Shown: positions 39,901 through 50,900, numbered from the stretch's first letter. The stretch: 64,000 bases of DNA from Seriola aureovittata (GCF_021018895.1 NC_079379.1:21016776-21080775), one strand, 5' to 3'. Made by a program: numbers and translations. The notes: generated by a model from the letters alone, not told the origin.

Positions 39901-41130
39901 CAGGCTTTTGTTGTGGTCCAGGGGTCTCATTTACAAGCTTTAATTATTGTTTGTTTTTAAAGATAAATGTCTTTTCAGAACGCTAATGGAGGTTGTTTCA
40001 TGACCTGGACATTACAGATAGACATAAGATGTAGACAAGGGACTTTGAACACTTAAAAGCACAGCTTGATTTGAATAACACGCAGTTTGCTTGTTTTTTT
40101 TTTTTTTTTTTTTTTTTTTAATAAATCCAAATTAAAACATATAAATGAGGCCCCAAGAGTTCAACCAAAGACCTTGTGGTTCGTACTACAGAATAGGGAT
40201 ATAGCTGTCGACCATAGACTGTGTTTGTGCAGTGCACTAGTCATATTTTAAAGCTATAGTGAATAATGTCCAACCCGACACTAAAAGAGAGCAGAATCCT
40301 AATGACTGATTGTAGAAAATTATATTTTTACTCCTTACTTGATAGTGTTTGTTGTATTTTTGCTCTATATTTTTATCTGTTATTTTTTAAATGGTAATTG
40401 TATCAGCTGTCCACATAGTTAGACATATTGCATGAATCACACAGAAAAGCTACATTTCCATCCCCATGCTACACATTTAAAGGACATTCAGAAAGGTGCT
40501 CACATAAAAAGAATCATTAACAATTCTCTATCTACATTTTCACATATCCACACTAATGCTCAGCCCGCTGTGTTGAACACATGTACAGTCACATGCACTT
40601 GCAGTCACCCGCTCACCCAGACACCCACACACACACACAAATTCGTGCTTCATTGACAATATCACCTATTTTCTCCCCACTGTAATCTGGCTCTGTAATT
40701 GCCTGCAATCTGTGTCTCTAGGCAACAGTTGGGCTTCAAGTGCTCTATTTTCAACTCTGAACAAAGACTCTTTTCTGATTGGTCCCTCACACCCCCTCTC
40801 TTTATTTTCACACCAATCAGATTTTTTGTTTACAGGCTTACACAGTGGTAGTGAGTAAGTGGTGAAGCTCTGAGGTGAGGGGATTTTGCAGTGGCACCTT
40901 CGAGGCCATCTGTTTGATTGGGTGCTGCGGTTTTGTTAAATTAGTCTGAATAATACACATTAGAAAAAAATGTAAAAAAACAAAAGAACCATAATGTCCT
41001 GTTTTAACAGCACTGATTCCCTGTTGTTGTTTCATTTTTATATTGTGTTATTGGCTATGATGAAGATTATGGAGTCAAATGAGGGTCAAGTGTCTCTGGT
41101 GCAAATCAAAATAAACTTGTGATCTGCAAA
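36976..41130 (+). CDS. nrsn1: nrsn1, neurensin-1 (gene span with UTRs, three coding exons)
   Basis: Joining 36999-37058, 38166-38318 and 39459-39872 gives a 208-residue protein with consistent phase 0 junctions (human NRSN1 is 195). Neurensin-1 is a two-pass membrane protein of neuronal vesicles. Diagnostic features are FGVRSYLHHFYEECSSSMWE (about 27-46), a first membrane segment at about 72-92, the loop motif KIESFGEGDLFFVDTQAVSF (97-116), a second membrane segment at about 122-147, and the C-terminal VTKPPG…KIPVTLSKVENVQPAS (183-208). The tail matches NRSN1 (VTKAPG…KIPVTLSRVQNVQP), not NRSN2. An in-frame TGA at 36990-36992 sits three codons before the ATG, which fixes the start. The first coding exon follows an acceptor, so the promoter is upstream. 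Confidence 0.93.
36999..37058 (+). CDS. nrsn1: nrsn1 coding exon 1 (20 codons)
   Basis: Encodes MALCSEACVSGSGGESSGSE and ends before a GTGAGC donor. Cysteines at residues 4 and 8 parallel the cysteine-containing start of human NRSN1. The 5' UTR part of the exon begins at 36976. Confidence 0.85.
37565..38085 (+). repeat. Probable dispersed repeat with CCAAT/GC-box hairpin
   Basis: Includes TCTAATGTCAAATTTGACAC, the hairpin at 37728-37773, GGTGGGCGGGGCTTGG (about 37849), TTGTGACATCACAAAGTTAC, CTGACTGTTTTCTGAGTG and ends near TTCATACAAAATGGGACCTT. I recall this motif chain from other teleost genomes, so I take it as an interspersed element. Only one copy is in this window. Confidence 0.5.
37728..37773. 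repeat. Perfect 18-bp inverted repeat, 10-base loop
   Basis: Arms 37728-37745 (AGCCAATCAGAAGAGAGG) and 37756-37773 are exact reverse complements. Each arm has a CCAAT motif, so the two face opposite ways. Confidence 0.9.
38166..38318 (+). CDS. nrsn1: nrsn1 coding exon 2 (51 codons)
   Basis: Acceptor TTTTTACACCAG ends at 38165 and the donor GTAAAG starts at 38319. Encodes the conserved cytoplasmic GVRSYLHHFYEECSSSMWE region and ends NSAVWK, just before the first membrane segment. Confidence 0.93.
38319..39458 (+). other. nrsn1: nrsn1 intron between coding exons 2 and 3
   Basis: AT-rich, with short T-runs at about 38967-38980. Nothing else identified. Confidence 0.7.
39459..39872 (+). CDS. 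nrsn1: nrsn1 coding exon 3 (terminal)
   Basis: Acceptor CTCCCTCCAG ends at 39458. Encodes residues 72-208 with both membrane segments and the conserved C-terminus, stop TAA at 39870-39872. The exon is clearly GC-richer than the flanking introns. Confidence 0.95.
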   Translation: MSLALGLLILTAGIASLSVGYSTPHKIESFGEGDLFFVDTQAVSFNRGLHLSAAAGIGLSCLGSALAVMGVVVWILPGANLKERLFHSAGERERRGELQSKWRGFRDPGDVVTKPPGIEEGKIPVTLSKVENVQPAS

Positions 41131-41135
41131 TCTAC
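39873..41135 (+). other. nrsn1: nrsn1 3' UTR (approximate)
   Basis: Runs from the stop to a poly(A) signal at 41110-41115. An earlier AATAAA lies right after a 26-base T run (40094-40119) and another AATAAA at about 41309, so the real end could be earlier or later. A short CA run lies at 40627-40639. Confidence 0.5.
41110..41115 (+). terminator. nrsn1: Candidate nrsn1 poly(A) signal
   Basis: AATAAA followed about 30 bases later by a TTTGTAAGTCTGTGG segment that could serve as the GT-rich downstream element. Alternatives are 40120-40125 and about 41309. Confidence 0.4.
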
Positions 41136-42768
41136 ACTTTGTAAGTCTGTGGTTCCTTCTGATCAAACTGTTACAGTATAAAAAAAGTTATTTATTATAT
41201 TGTAAACCTGCAATCAGTGATATTTTTGGTGTCAATGCACAATCAAATATCTCGTCATGTGAAAGTGTTGCATGTAATACTGAATCCACGAAGGAAAAAC
41301 TATTCACCAAATAAAACTTGATGTAGCTTGTAGCATATTTTAGCCTCTTTTAGCAAATTGTTTTGGTTCTTTAAGGTCCAGTTCATGTTCTATTACAACA
41401 GGTTCTTAAGACGTGCTCTCTGACTGTGTTTGAAATCAACTGTTTATAGTTGTTTTTGAAGGTGAGGGGAAAAAATGATTTTAGAGAACTTGTGGCTTTG
41501 GACCGATTTCCTCTTGGTTTCAAACTAAATTCACAGGTGACCCACCAAGCTTGTAGCATTCGACATGTACAGACAGTTATCATTTCTCCACAGGGGGAAG
41601 ATCCTTGTTTGACGATCTCCCACTTAAGTTATGAAGCACTTTGTTTAAGCTGTAACTTCATGTCAAACTCTTCTTTCTTCATTTACGTCACAGTAGTGTT
41701 TTGGGATGACACAGCGTTGACAACTGTAGTAATATTCTTAATATATATAATATATAATAATGTTCCCCTAACGCCACTACTGACACTAAATTAGCCATGT
41801 TGTCATCTGCTGATTTGTGTGTGGAAGAATCTTTCCCTCACAAACCACAACGGGTTCAACAAGTGTGGACCTCCTTGGGAGGTGGAATAAGCTATTTACC
41901 ATAAATTGGTGTGATATGAGCAGACTGCATGAAAGAGATAAGAATAGGATGAAAATATAACAAAGCACACTTACATCCTCCATTTGGCCCTTTCCAGCAA
42001 AAAACTCCAGACAAGTTGAGGGCATGACTTTCAGCACTAATAGAGAAGAGGCACTTTTTAGAGTGGGTGGTATAAAATGTTGAATAGCTAAAGACCTAGA
42101 TATTTTTCTCAGTATTGCTAGATAAAAACAGGCTTAAAAGGAGATATTTTTATACATTTACATATAATAATTAGTATATTATACTGATCCCTGTGACAAC
42201 TGAGCAACTCCATCCACTGATGAAAACTTATGACCAATTGAAAGTTTCCAAAAAAAGCTAGAAAGTTGACCTGTACAGCATTTTTCCACCACATGGTACC
42301 GACTCTGTGCTGCTCAGAGTCAGAGTTGAGTTCCGAGATGGACTCAACTTTGACACAGCCAAGAGAACTGATCAGCATAAATAAACAATAAATAAACTGA
42401 CTTTACTTTGGGTTTTATCGCACAAATGAGGGTGTTGGAATTAATCAGTGAGTGCTCAAATAACAACACTGCTTCTTTAGGACCGAGCAGAAGTAAATCT
42501 TAATTTTGGGATGTGCCTTGTAAAATCAACTAGTTTTTCTTTCAGTCCTGAAAAGATTAAACTGCATACTTCAAAATGTGCGGAACGATCAGTAACACAC
42601 ACAGTAAATCAAACAATAATTAACGATAATTGCCAATGTTGCTAGGAAAGAACACCTATAAGCAATATAGTCAGTAAGAGCAGCACGTTTGTAAAAGGGA
42701 GTACTGTATAGTTCAAAATGTGTTCTTACTATTTGACTGTGAAATGTGGCTGAGGGCAGGTGCACAAG

Positions 42769-42769
42769 T

Positions 42770-42823
<54 letters not shown>
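42769..42823. repeat. Compound (TG)n(AG)n microsatellite
   Basis: About 25 bases of TG directly followed by about 30 bases of AG. Confidence 0.95.
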
Positions 42824-42827
<4 letters not shown>

Positions 42828-43649
42828 ATTTATGTCTGAATAGGTACATCATGTTACTTTGGTGAGATGAGTCACAGCTATGAGTGTGACTCATCTCGTC
42901 TTGTCTCCTAATTCACATAAACAGGAGGGACACCTAACATTCACTAATCAAAACAGTGTATACACACACACACTCTCTCTCTCACACACACAGACACACA
43001 CACACACAAATATTCTAGGTCACAACTTGTACTCAGAATCATATTGCTTTTGCCTTTTTTTAACGTTTGTTCCACTACTTTCAAAGTGTGTTATCGCTGG
43101 ACTGATATAATCCTATATCGATCTGATTATGACCTTTTATAAAATATGCTCCGTTATAATAAAGGTTACTCTGACCACTGTAGAAAAACAAATCCTTTTG
43201 TATCATAAATTATAACAATCAATATCATTATTTTAAAGGTCACCTCTATAAAACAAACAATGATTGAATTTTTTTGTACATCATGTTTGAATTCTTCTTC
43301 TTTCTTCTTGTGGTAAAATCATCGACACATTATGCCTGCATATGAGCTAGTGTCAGTGCCATCACAGGAACTATTTTCCTTGTTGTCAACATGCCCCTCA
43401 CACACTCTGAGCGCATGTTTGCATGGCTGATTTGAGCATGCTCGGTTTATTAGCGAGTGTATGTAAGTGCATAATGAGATAGAAAAGTGGAAGCGGTGGC
43501 AGCGTTTCCTGTGAAGATGGAGGCTGATACGCTCCGCTGACTGCAAAGCTCAGAGTGTGAGTCACACTGTTGTGGGAGAGAACCACACAGCCGTGGATTG
43601 GGCTGCAGCCTGCTCGGCTGATTGGCAGACCCATCCATCCCAGTGTTAG

Positions 43650-43710
43650 TGTGTGTTGGTGTGTGTGTGTGTGTGTGGTGGTGGTGGTGGTGGTGGTGGG
43701 GGGAGGGGGG
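43650..43710. repeat. Compound (TG)n(GTG)n microsatellite
   Basis: TG run passing into GTG units and a G-rich end. It gives His-rich frames on the minus strand that are artefacts. Confidence 0.9.
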
Positions 43711-44119
43711 TGTTGTATCTCTGGGTGCCTGAGAGTCTGCTGCACTGATATGATACTGTAACGTCTCATCTGCTGTGGAAAACAGATAGAAAGCTGGAAT
43801 GTGTCTCAGCTTGTGTGTGGGGTTGGGTACAAAAACATGTCTTTGACAGTCATCTGAATAAAATAAAATAAAGCAGTTCACAGTGCATATTTTTTATTAT
43901 TTTTAAGTAAATCATTATTTTAGCAGGAAACCCTGATTAACATCTTTATAAGAGGGACCTGCCAGAAAAAAAAGGACTGCAGTGACGTCATTACTCAATA
44001 TAAAACAAGAAAACATCAGGGCAGGAGGAACAATAGCTTATGAGCATTTCATTTCAGTAAACCCCAGTTAAGGTCATGGGTCCAAAATATACTGAATACA
44101 GTTTTTAAAGGAAAACAAA

Positions 44120-44455
44120 AACGTATACACTGTAAATAACAGCTGTATTGTCGCTTGACAAAGCAGCACTATGTCTTCAGGGCAGATTGGAGACTGCAGT
44201 GAGTCGCTACCAGAAAGTTAAATTAGCAAGAACGGCCGGGGCTAGCTGGTTAACGTGCTAACTTCAGTAGAAGAAAAGACGTGATTGAGACTAGAGTTAA
44301 CATTGCTGTTGCTTTCCACAGCTGGAGACAGCTCTTGGTGAGTAAAGGAATGAAGTTTGATTCAGAACTCAATGTTTTCTTTAGACCGGTAAGTAAACAG
44401 TTGTCAATGCTAATGCTGGCTATGTAGCAATAGCAAAACAAATAGGTCTTTTAAG
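44120..44455 (+). mobile_element. TIR element family B, copy 1
   Basis: Shares long ordered stretches with the reversed copy at 53669-54028: GGCAGATTGGAGACTGCAGT, GGGGCTAGCTGGTTAACGTG, TTGCTTTCCACAGCTGGAGA, CTCTTGGTGAGTAAAGGAAT, GAACTCAATGTTTTCTTTAG and GCTGGCTATGTAGCAATAGC. Its ends are poorly preserved. No coding frame is present. Confidence 0.75.
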
Positions 44456-44766
44456 ACCAATACCAGACAACTGACAATATAGGATAAAGATGAGGACAAA
44501 CGGTGGGGGTCACAGTATCAACAGACAACGTCTCTGATCAAAATCAGTTCATTGTTCTGTTCGTCTCGTGTTTGTAGAGCTTTATGCATGATGTCATACA
44601 CTGAAATGCTGTTCAAATGTAATGAAAGGTACAAAACTGAAATGTTTGCTTAGAACCTTTATAGTTATTACCACTCACAACTTTCCCTTCTCGCTCTTCT
44701 GCACTGTTTTCTACAAATCACACATTATATTTTTGGAATTCCTTGTTGCTGCGCTACACAAACAGA

Positions 44767-44827
44767 GCAGAAAGTTAATTCAGGCAGATTCCTACTATCA
44801 CCAATCACAGTCTCACAAGTCAGTGAG
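44767..44827 (+). CDS. Candidate penultimate exon, unknown gene (weak)
   Basis: The frame that is in phase 0 with the donor at 44828 (GAG then GTAATG) reads …EQKVNSGRFLLSPITVSQVSE and would join directly to the exon at 45831. The acceptor is unclear (an AG in the CAAACAGAGCAG region), so the start is approximate. Support is limited to phase agreement and protein-like composition. Confidence 0.2.
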
Positions 44828-45830
44828 GTAATGTTTATCATCTGACAGTCATTCATACCACTGCTGCCGTTTCTGTTTCTACCTGTTTCTCACTCCTCTC
44901 ACCCTCTCTGCTGAATTCTCACTCCATCATCCACCCTCCTCCTCCTCCTCCTCTTCTTCTAGTTTCTTATTACCATACTTAGAATGGCATCTGTTGCCTT
45001 GTGCGTTTATGAGCTTCCAGTATATCAGTGATCTGTATCTGCTCATGTGTGTTCAGTGTACCTCTTGGGGGGATTTAATGTGCTTTCTTCAGAATTTTGC
45101 ACAGCTTGGATTCATTTGGGGAGCAGCCAAGGAGTTATTATCTACATTTGGTCCAATAAATGATCTTAAACCCTTTGACTTTACATGTGACAGAGGAAGA
45201 ACACAAAAAGCACAATATTGAAATGTCACTGGATTTTATAAATCTGTATGATTTTTTTCCTTTGCCATGGATATGACCATTGTGAACTTGACCGCTGTGA
45301 CCATTGTAAAAGTTGTACAGGGCAGCTAGAGGAAGAGAAGAGAGGCAAAGAGAGTCACACCATCACTTCCATTTGTCATTACATGCCCTCATGCTGAAAT
45401 TAACATTTTCCTCTATACAAACTAAACATGCACATAGCTCCATTACAAGTGAAAGCAACAGCAGGCGTTCACATCGCCAATGAGCTCATCAAAATTCTAG
45501 AAATGGTTATGGTTGACCACGCTGATCTTTCACACATCTCGACATGAAGCGATGTTATTTCCCTCCGCAACCGCAACTCAATCTAAGCATTTGCAATGGC
45601 CAAATTCTTATCTGAGCAGCACAATGTACTGTACAGTCCATCACCATGAAATACTTTGCTGCAGGCCACGAAAATGTACAGTCTATGTGCAGGGAGTTAA
45701 CAGTATGTGCAGTAATATGGAGAAAGTCATGTCAGTTAGTATATATTTCTATCAAATATAATTTTACTGTAAAGCATTTCAGTACAACATGTACCAATTT
45801 AAACAGTAGATGTTCTCTCTCTACATTCAG

Positions 45831-46016
45831 GATGAAGTTCTCTACATCCCACAACCAATCAACCTTCACTTAGCTGATGTTAAAGGCTCCAAAGATAAAA
45901 CACGATCTGGTGGGCAGACCAACACTCTGCCAAAAGTCTCATTACAGGAGCACAACCTCCCACAACAGAGAGAAATCTTCCAATCAGACAAATTTAGAGT
46001 AAAACGCTTATTTTAA
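45831..46016 (+). CDS. Candidate terminal exon of an unknown gene (61 residues)
   Basis: A TTCTCTCTCTACATTCAG acceptor ends at 45830, then 61 open codons to TAA at 46014-46016. The product begins DEVLYIPQPINLHLADVKGS and ends EIFQSDKFRVKRLF, with a mixed hydrophilic composition unlike the noise frames around it. A poly(A) signal lies 242 bases downstream at 46258. Upstream exons are not established. I do not recognise the protein. A processed or transposon-derived origin cannot be excluded. Confidence 0.4.
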   Translation, partial: DEVLYIPQPINLHLADVKGSKDKTRSGGQTNTLPKVSLQEHNLPQQREIFQSDKFRVKRLF

Positions 46017-46257
46017 AGAATCTGAGAAGAGGATGACAACCATAAAATTACCTTTATTGAACTTGTTGATAGAGTAAATTAACCTTAAGCTGACCCTCAT
46101 TAAAAGACCTGACCAAACCAATGAAAAAACATTAACTTAATTTAGAGCAAATTAGTGTTGATTACTTCTCAGCCTATGTTCTGTTACACTGAGCAGTGTT
46201 ATGTTAACCCTGATAATTGTAGTTTTGTTTGAGGTGATGTTGTTCCAGTTGTTAGGC

Positions 46258-46263
46258 AATAAA
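46258..46263 (+). terminator. Candidate poly(A) signal of the 45831-46016 exon
   Basis: AATAAA followed by GTCCCTGTAATG and a TGTGAATGTTT stretch. Position fits a short 3' UTR. Confidence 0.4.
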
Positions 46264-46383
46264 GTCCCTGTAATGAAAATTAATGTGAATGTTTAAGACA
46301 CTAAAACAGGCCACAACCTGGGCCTAACCATTGGGGAATTTTGGCCAGTTTGGTTGGAAACCTAGATTTGGAAAGCTCAAAGG

Positions 46384-46975
46384 TTAAAACCCTTCGTTGA
46401 CCATTCGTTTGTGTACACGTCGTTTGTTTGATGACCTTGAAGTCACTCCGGATTCTGCCATAGTGTCGTTGCCATGAATTTTGTGGGGGGGGGGCTCTGA
46501 AGGGGTGGGTGTATTTGTTTTGCTGTTGAGTTCAAATATCAAGTCTTCCTCCAGAATTGCGTACTCCATCTTAAAGAAACACCACCTGCAGTGGCTCGTC
46601 TTTCCACCCACTCTGCTTAACCTGACACGCCAGATGGTTTGTTACATGGCACCGTCTGGGAAGGCTTTGTTGGAAACAGTTTGGAAAAGGGTGATTGGAT
46701 GAATCATCTGTCTCTTGCTGTCTATCATGGGCTAACGTCAACCCTTCAGGGTGATCATCCTTTTCATTTTTTTCACTAACAGCAGAGCCGGTTGGAAAAT
46801 CAAACCCTTGCCAAAGCCAGTCAGGAGAAGAGGCGAAAATACCTTCTCCGTCTTGAAAAGTCTTCAGTGCTGTTCTTTGCTCTTCTTTCAATGAAGCAAT
46901 ACTCTCCAGCTCTGATATAACTGATGCTTTAGTAGCATCTATGCTAACATCTTTCGGAGCTGCTATTGTTGTTAA
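46384..46975 (-). pseudogene. Decayed RecQ-like helicase fragment, probably transposon-linked
   Basis: On the minus strand from about 46975 a frame reads …SELESIASLKEEQRTALKTF and then DGEGIF. A one-base shift near 46822 restores a Walker-A-like LTGFGKGLIFQ. The order KEEQxxALKxF…G…TGFGKS is the N-terminal edge of RecQ-type DEAD/DEAH helicases, which unwind DNA with ATP. The GKS serine is a glycine here, and the reading frame is broken. I associate such fragments with repetitive helicase ORFs in teleost genomes. The remainder to 46384 shows no helicase motif. Confidence 0.5.
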
Positions 46976-47474
46976 CAGTCAGTCACTTCCCACTGTTGTC
47001 ACACCTCAGACAAAGCCGTGGCTGCCAAGAGTTCCTCCCTCATAGGACGCTGATTGGTCCAAACCACTGTGGTTCAGCCACAAGCAAATAACTTGGAGTT
47101 TGGCAAGATGGATTCTCGTTTGCAAGCTGCCTCACAAGGTTACTCTCTGCTGCTGGGTATCCTGAATTCAATTGCATACTCTGCTACAGATTGTGAGCCT
47201 GTTTGGATGATCAAAAACTTTATTCGTTTTTGTGACTAAAAGGAAAAAGGAACTACAAATGGTTGACTGTTTCACTCACAATTCTAAAGCCCACTGAGAG
47301 GCTTTTCCAGTTAACAACATGCGCTAGCTGCTGCTCAAACACAAGGGAGCACTGGATGAGGAACCCCTAACAACCCCCTGACAACTGCTGTAGCATTGGG
47401 GAGTAGGAAAAAGATACTCTCTGGAAAGTAGGGCTGGAGTTGCCAGCACTGGAGAAGAGATCAGCCGGGATGGT
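46976..47474. other. Repeat-like DNA between helicase fragment and gag fragment
   Basis: Includes CTCATAGGACGCTGATTGGTC (about 47038) and GGCAAGATGGATTCTCGTTTG (about 47102), patterns I associate with teleost repeats. No coding feature supported. Confidence 0.3.
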
Positions 47475-47648
47475 CTAGGACCGGCTGGAAGAGAAGCTGC
47501 GACAACAGCAGGCCATCTTGGCAGCTGATCTGGGAAACACTGGTGGCAGATTCTTGACCATATCAGGGAGGACCTGATTGTGTTGGTCTATTAGTACGCC
47601 CTGAGTAGTCAGGGCATGACGGAGCGAGTCCATGTCTGCTGTGTTCAT
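47475..47648 (-). pseudogene. Ty3/gypsy gag N-terminal fragment
   Basis: A 57-codon minus-strand frame starts with ATG at 47648-47646 and stops at 47477-47475. Its start (MDSLRHALTTQGVLIDQHNQ within it) has the layout of gypsy-type gag starts in fish: an acidic start, an LRxAL…QG…L…H pattern, then a leucine-rich run. It lies directly inside the LTR described next, at the expected position after a primer-binding-site-like stretch. Normal gag is several hundred residues, so this copy is truncated. Confidence 0.55.
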
Positions 47649-47659
47649 AGTGACCAGAT

Positions 47660-48085
47660 TGTTCTGTTACAGTTTGTTTGTTTCTGGATCCAAACACAGA
47701 CGGCACGGCGGGGAGGCAAAACTGGCTTTATCATAAGATAGGTACAATGGTGGCGATGGGAGGCAGGCTAAGGCGAAGGGCAGGCAGGCAGATGAGTGAG
47801 GAAGCTGGCTGGCAAGCTGAAGTGGCGTGAGCAGACAAGGAGACACAATGGGTAAGATGATGCAGGTGATCCTGACCATAGGAGCACACAGTCAGTAACA
47901 AACATGAGGGAACATAGAAAATAACTCAAGTATACTAGACAGGGAGAGACGCCCATGGAAGTTGGCAGAACAATCTGGTGAAGAGTGAGAGAAGAGCCGG
48001 GGTTGTTGGACTGCTGGGTTTATGAGCTGATGATTCAAGACATGTGTGGAGGTGAAGCAGGAGCCAGGAGAGGGAGAGCCACGCC

Positions 48086-48131
<46 letters not shown>

Positions 48132-48145
48132 GGTGTCATGGCTGG
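47660..48145 (-). mobile_element. Ty3/gypsy-like LTR (5' LTR of the minus-strand fragment)
   Basis: Read on the minus strand, the block has a TATAAA-like CATAAACCCAGCAG (about 48015), a GATAAAGCCAG poly(A)-type signal (about 47730) and ends near CTGTAACA just before the gag leader GAACAATCTGGTCACT. Its upstream edge contains a CA tract (48090-48130) and is not sharply defined. No second LTR was found, so the element is truncated. Confidence 0.5.
48090..48130. repeat. (CA)n microsatellite inside the LTR
   Basis: CA run of about 40 bases. Confidence 0.95.
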
Positions 48146-49018
48146 TGCCAGAAGCCAGATGAAACCTTAAATTTCTTGTGTCATGATATTAATAGGCCCA
48201 TATACCCACTGTGATTGAAGCAACAACTCACCGCTTCCCCGCTGGTTGTCAAAAGTCATTCATGCAAAAGCAGGAAATAAGTAACTGAAGGAGAAGTACT
48301 TTAGATGAGATAAGTTGAGGGGAAGTGAGTACGAGCAAAAAAAAAAAAAAGTAAATTAAAACACTTCATCACAAAATAACTTCAGGAATATATTAAACAT
48401 GAGATATTGATGATATATAACAATGTAGGATTTTAATTCCAATTTTAATAACTTAATTTTAATAACTAGCAAAAGTCTGCCTTTTTTTCCCAACGATTTT
48501 ATCTACTGTGTTGATCTATCTTTGTTAAGTATTTATGAGCGGAAGGTGATAATAAGGTAGCTAAATTCAAGGCTGCAGGTATGCAAAGACAGATCTTAAT
48601 AAAGTGGTGAGTGGTATTTTGGATTATTATTGTGTCTTTAGTAAAATGTGATGTGTAATAAGTGGAGGCCTGCCGACTTCTTTTACTCTAAACTAATGTT
48701 TCCTTTTTATTTAGACTTACAAATCATAACAGTGTATCTGGATGAGCAGTATTTGCGTAGCACTAATTTACAGGCTGTGAATGTAAATGTATTTGATATT
48801 AAAGTGGGTAGTATGTAAGATTAGCCCACTTAGTGTGACAACAGCAGGCATCTCTGTCATCCCTGATAAGAGTGATGAATGTAAAATAAGGATTTTTGTG
48901 TTTATATGGAGTATTAGCAGTTTGACAGTGTTTCCTCTCCTGCAATATATTTAAAGATTTTTTTTTTTTTTCTCTACAATGTCAATTTAAAGTCAACTGA
49001 CAGGAGAGCCCAAACATG
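48146..49018. other. Intergenic, no gene seen
   Basis: AT-rich, with an A-run at 48338-48351 and a T-run at 48959-48971. Confidence 0.4.
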
Positions 49019-49510
49019 GCACTCACCTAATCAAAAGTTTGCATTGTGCAAGTTATTTTTCCCCCTTCCTTTGTCTGAAACCCATCAGGAGATTTGGCAC
49101 AGTCAAACACCTCTGCATATTTGCAGTCACCATTGGTTTGTTGAGCATTAAAAATGTTAATTGGAATTTTTAAAAAGGAAAGAAAATATCGCATTACCAT
49201 CCCACCTCCTCCAGTCACAGGCTGTCAAAATGCAATATTCCAAATTAGATTGTATTTGGATAATCTTTTGAACTGTAATAGGTTTCCAGCCAGCAGGCAT
49301 ATTACTATTGGCACATCATTATTAAACAAAAGTGACACCGAACCATCACTTTGCAGGCAGCGCCAGATAAACGTTCGACACCGTGCAAATAATATTAGTT
49401 CTGCTTCCAGAGTCACTGGCTTATCTCTGGGATGCTATATTGGGTTCATATCCCTGTCGGCTGGCGAGGGCCTTCTGACGGAAGTGTCTAAATTTATGAG
49501 TAGCCCATAT
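49019..49510. promoter_or_regulatory. Candidate conserved non-coding block
   Basis: About 490 bases free of microsatellites and known repeats, with balanced composition and homeobox- and POU-like words (CATTAAAAATGTTAATTGG, TGCAAATAATATTAG). Open frames exist on both strands but lack splice sites. Its character differs from the surrounding repeat-rich DNA. Conservation cannot be tested here. Confidence 0.3.
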
Positions 49511-50505
49511 GTGTGAGGTGCATGTATGAATAGGCTGCTGTGTGTGTGTGTACTATGTAATGTGTGTGTCGCACATTAACGCTTTTATATGTAAATGCTG
49601 CGTTTGTGTGTATGTGTGCATGTGTGTGTGTGTGTGTGTGTGTGGGGGTGGATAGATGTGTGTGTGCCTGCTTGTGGGCGTGCGTGCAAAACTGGATACA
49701 TTCATATGTAAATAAGCAGTGTATGTGTGCCTGTATATGCAGACGCGACCCATATCATGGCATAATGAGATCCGCCACTGTTGGTTACCCTCAGACAGTG
49801 GTAATTATGGCTGCAGTGAAAAGGACTGATGATGAAGGCAGGATGGACGCTCACACTCTAACATATTCAACCACACACAGGCCTCAGTCCCACTGACAGC
49901 CTGCTGCAGGCAAAATGACGCCCTGTCCATTTGGCAACAGCATGGGAAAATGAATCTGTTAACTGGATATGATAAATTAGACCTGCATCCGCTTTCTAAT
50001 CAGCTTTACAAAACCTGCATACTTGTTATAAAATTCAATACCACAAAGATACGTGACATTCACAGTGATGTCATGTCATTGAAAAAAAAAAAACGGATAA
50101 AGAAGCGTCATATAAGACAGCATGATGCAAAGAGCAGCCAATAAAAACATGAAATATGAAAAAAGAAAAAAGCTTTTTGTTTCTTTAGTCATCCATATCA
50201 TCCAACTCACTCAGTTTGTTGCCGCTTCCAGGAATGCCAATTTGAACAGTACATCTCCTATCAGCTAATGCAGCTAGGAGAGTCGTCTATAGGGTTCTAT
50301 TAAATGGACCACAAAGCTTGTCCTGTATTGAAATAGGGAAACCCTAGTTAGTAAAACAATGTGTGATGTATTTTCCAAACTCTCAAGTGAATTCAACATC
50401 ATAGCTTCTGTGGGTGAATGGAGGTATGAACTATGGTCTGCTGATAAACAGTCAGCAAATATAATTAAAAGGATATCGGTAATATTCTACACTTTACTTA
50501 TTTTT
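49511..50505. other. Intergenic, no gene seen
   Basis: Short TG tract at 49619-49645 with scattered TG/CG words around it, an A-run at 50080-50090 and AT-rich remainder. Confidence 0.4.
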
Positions 50506-50900
50506 TAAGAAATCCCATGAAAAGACCAAAAAACTGATATTACATACACAGTGTATGTGGGACTGAGACAAAATCACTGACTGAGACCTGCTGCTGTAAA
50601 CACTCACTAAAGCACCAAATGCGTATCAATTCACATCTGAAAATAGTCCCCAACAAATGCAATATGAACAGCAGATTGAGTGATATATATACTTAAAAAA
50701 AAGTGCCCAGCTATTTTAGGAATTATTAAGACTTATTTTGAAATGAAAGTATATATTTGTGAACAGTTTTTTTCAACATTTACATCCTGAATAGGAACCA
50801 ATGAAGTTGGGGCGAAGTGCCACAGTCAGGCTGGGGAAAGGAGACACAGTAACGCTCTGTTAGTTTTGGTCTTTTTATGGGATTTGTTAACAATGGAAAC
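50506..50900. repeat. Dispersed repeat family F, inverted partial copies
   Basis: ATCCCATGAAAAGACCAAAA at about 50510 is the reverse complement of the family's end motif, and the forward motif TTTGGTCTTTTTATGGGATTTG recurs near 50866. So two copies, or two ends, lie head to head. The forward part also shares GTGCCACAGTCAGGCTGG. Confidence 0.5.

Larger units (their letters stand above)
41136..44134. other. Intergenic between nrsn1 and downstream repeats
   Basis: AT-rich DNA with microsatellites at 42769-42823 (TG then AG), 42961-43010 (CA/CT) and 43650-43710 (TG then GTG, then G-rich). No gene supported. Open frames here are short and unsupported. Confidence 0.4.

Noticed and set aside
44994..45221. 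Plus-strand frame with FAQLGFIWGAAKELLSTFGP
   Set aside because: Looks somewhat protein-like but no donor or acceptor was found that links it in phase to the exon at 45831; kept out as a gene.
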